The translations under genes were made by a program, and so were the position numbers. Below are positions 5,510 through 5,521 of a DNA stretch of 5,521 nt, in pieces. Source of the stretch: Dethiosulfatibacter sp. (GTDB taxonomy: Bacteria; Bacillota; Clostridia; Tissierellales; Dethiosulfatibacteraceae); contig JAUVAG010000109.1 in NCBI GenBank assembly GCA_030591825.1, positions 1 to 5,521 on the forward strand, written 5' to 3'. Within the stretch, counting starts at the first letter, position 1. Each line of letters starts with the position of its first letter. The notes beneath the pieces are model-generated. The model did no database searches, had not been told where the DNA came from, and saw only the letters and a program-made list of their open reading frames with translations.

Positions 5510-5521
5510 AAAAAAATCCTC
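5510..5521 (-). promoter_or_regulatory. Seven-T tract in the ribU leader, possible 3' end of an attenuator cut by the window edge
   Basis: The minus strand enters the window as GAGGA followed by seven T residues (5516-5510), the pattern of the end of an intrinsic terminator. Only 34 nt remain between this tract and the ribU ATG, too little for a separate promoter plus ribosome binding site. If it is a terminator it would therefore act within the ribU leader. Clostridial ribU genes are often controlled by FMN riboswitches, but no aptamer sequence is visible here, so this is a prediction about the DNA just outside the window. Confidence 0.3.

Noticed and set aside
1..5521. tRNA, rRNA, CRISPR array, insertion sequence or attachment site
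   Set aside because: I found no tRNA-like cloverleaf or T-loop sequence, no spaced direct repeats, and no transposase or integrase coding on either strand.

Overview
The window is an AT-rich stretch from what looks like a low-GC Gram-positive anaerobe (Clostridia). The evidence is strong AGGAGG-type ribosome binding sites, an AT-biased codon choice (AGA, TTA, AAA, GGA), a TTG start, a two-subunit class I iron-sulfur fumarase and a RibU-type ECF vitamin transporter subunit. I cannot name the genus from the sequence alone. All supported genes lie on the minus strand, so transcription runs from high to low coordinates. The plus-strand open frames are shadows.

Layout in the direction of transcription. 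(1) 5521-4864: the start of a leader, then a riboflavin ECF substrate-binding gene (ribU type) interrupted at codon 135 by an in-frame TAA. The frame stays open and RibU-like for 68 more codons, so this reads as a point-mutation pseudogene or a sequencing error. (2) 4863-4707: intergenic DNA with a 14-bp inverted repeat (probable ribU terminator) and then a good sigma-70/sigma-A promoter, TTGATG-17-TATAAT. (3) 4706-1328: an apparent operon tsaE-tsaB-rimI-(Yip1-family membrane protein)-tsaD. The first four genes overlap or are separated by only a few bases. Before tsaD there is a 96-nt gap with two RNA-level structures and a possible frameshifted tail of the membrane protein gene. (4) 1280-1: the alpha and beta subunits of class I fumarate hydratase, the beta subunit being cut by the left edge.

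Functionally, TsaB, TsaD and TsaE together transfer the threonylcarbamoyl group made by TsaC (not in this window) to A37 of ANN-decoding tRNAs. RimI is a GNAT N-acetyltransferase that commonly travels with tsaB. The Yip1-family integral membrane protein sits between rimI and tsaD with no known role in this pathway. Fumarase interconverts fumarate and malate and has no evident link to tRNA modification. It may be served by read-through, because I see neither a convincing terminator nor a convincing promoter in the 47-nt gap before it.

Nothing here amounts to a new defence or mobile system; it is a mostly ordinary housekeeping region. The points worth checking are the ribU nonsense codon, a hairpin lying exactly between the tsaD Shine-Dalgarno sequence and its ATG, a long imperfect hairpin holding the stop codon of the membrane protein gene, and a good-looking alternative-frame tail at that same spot.
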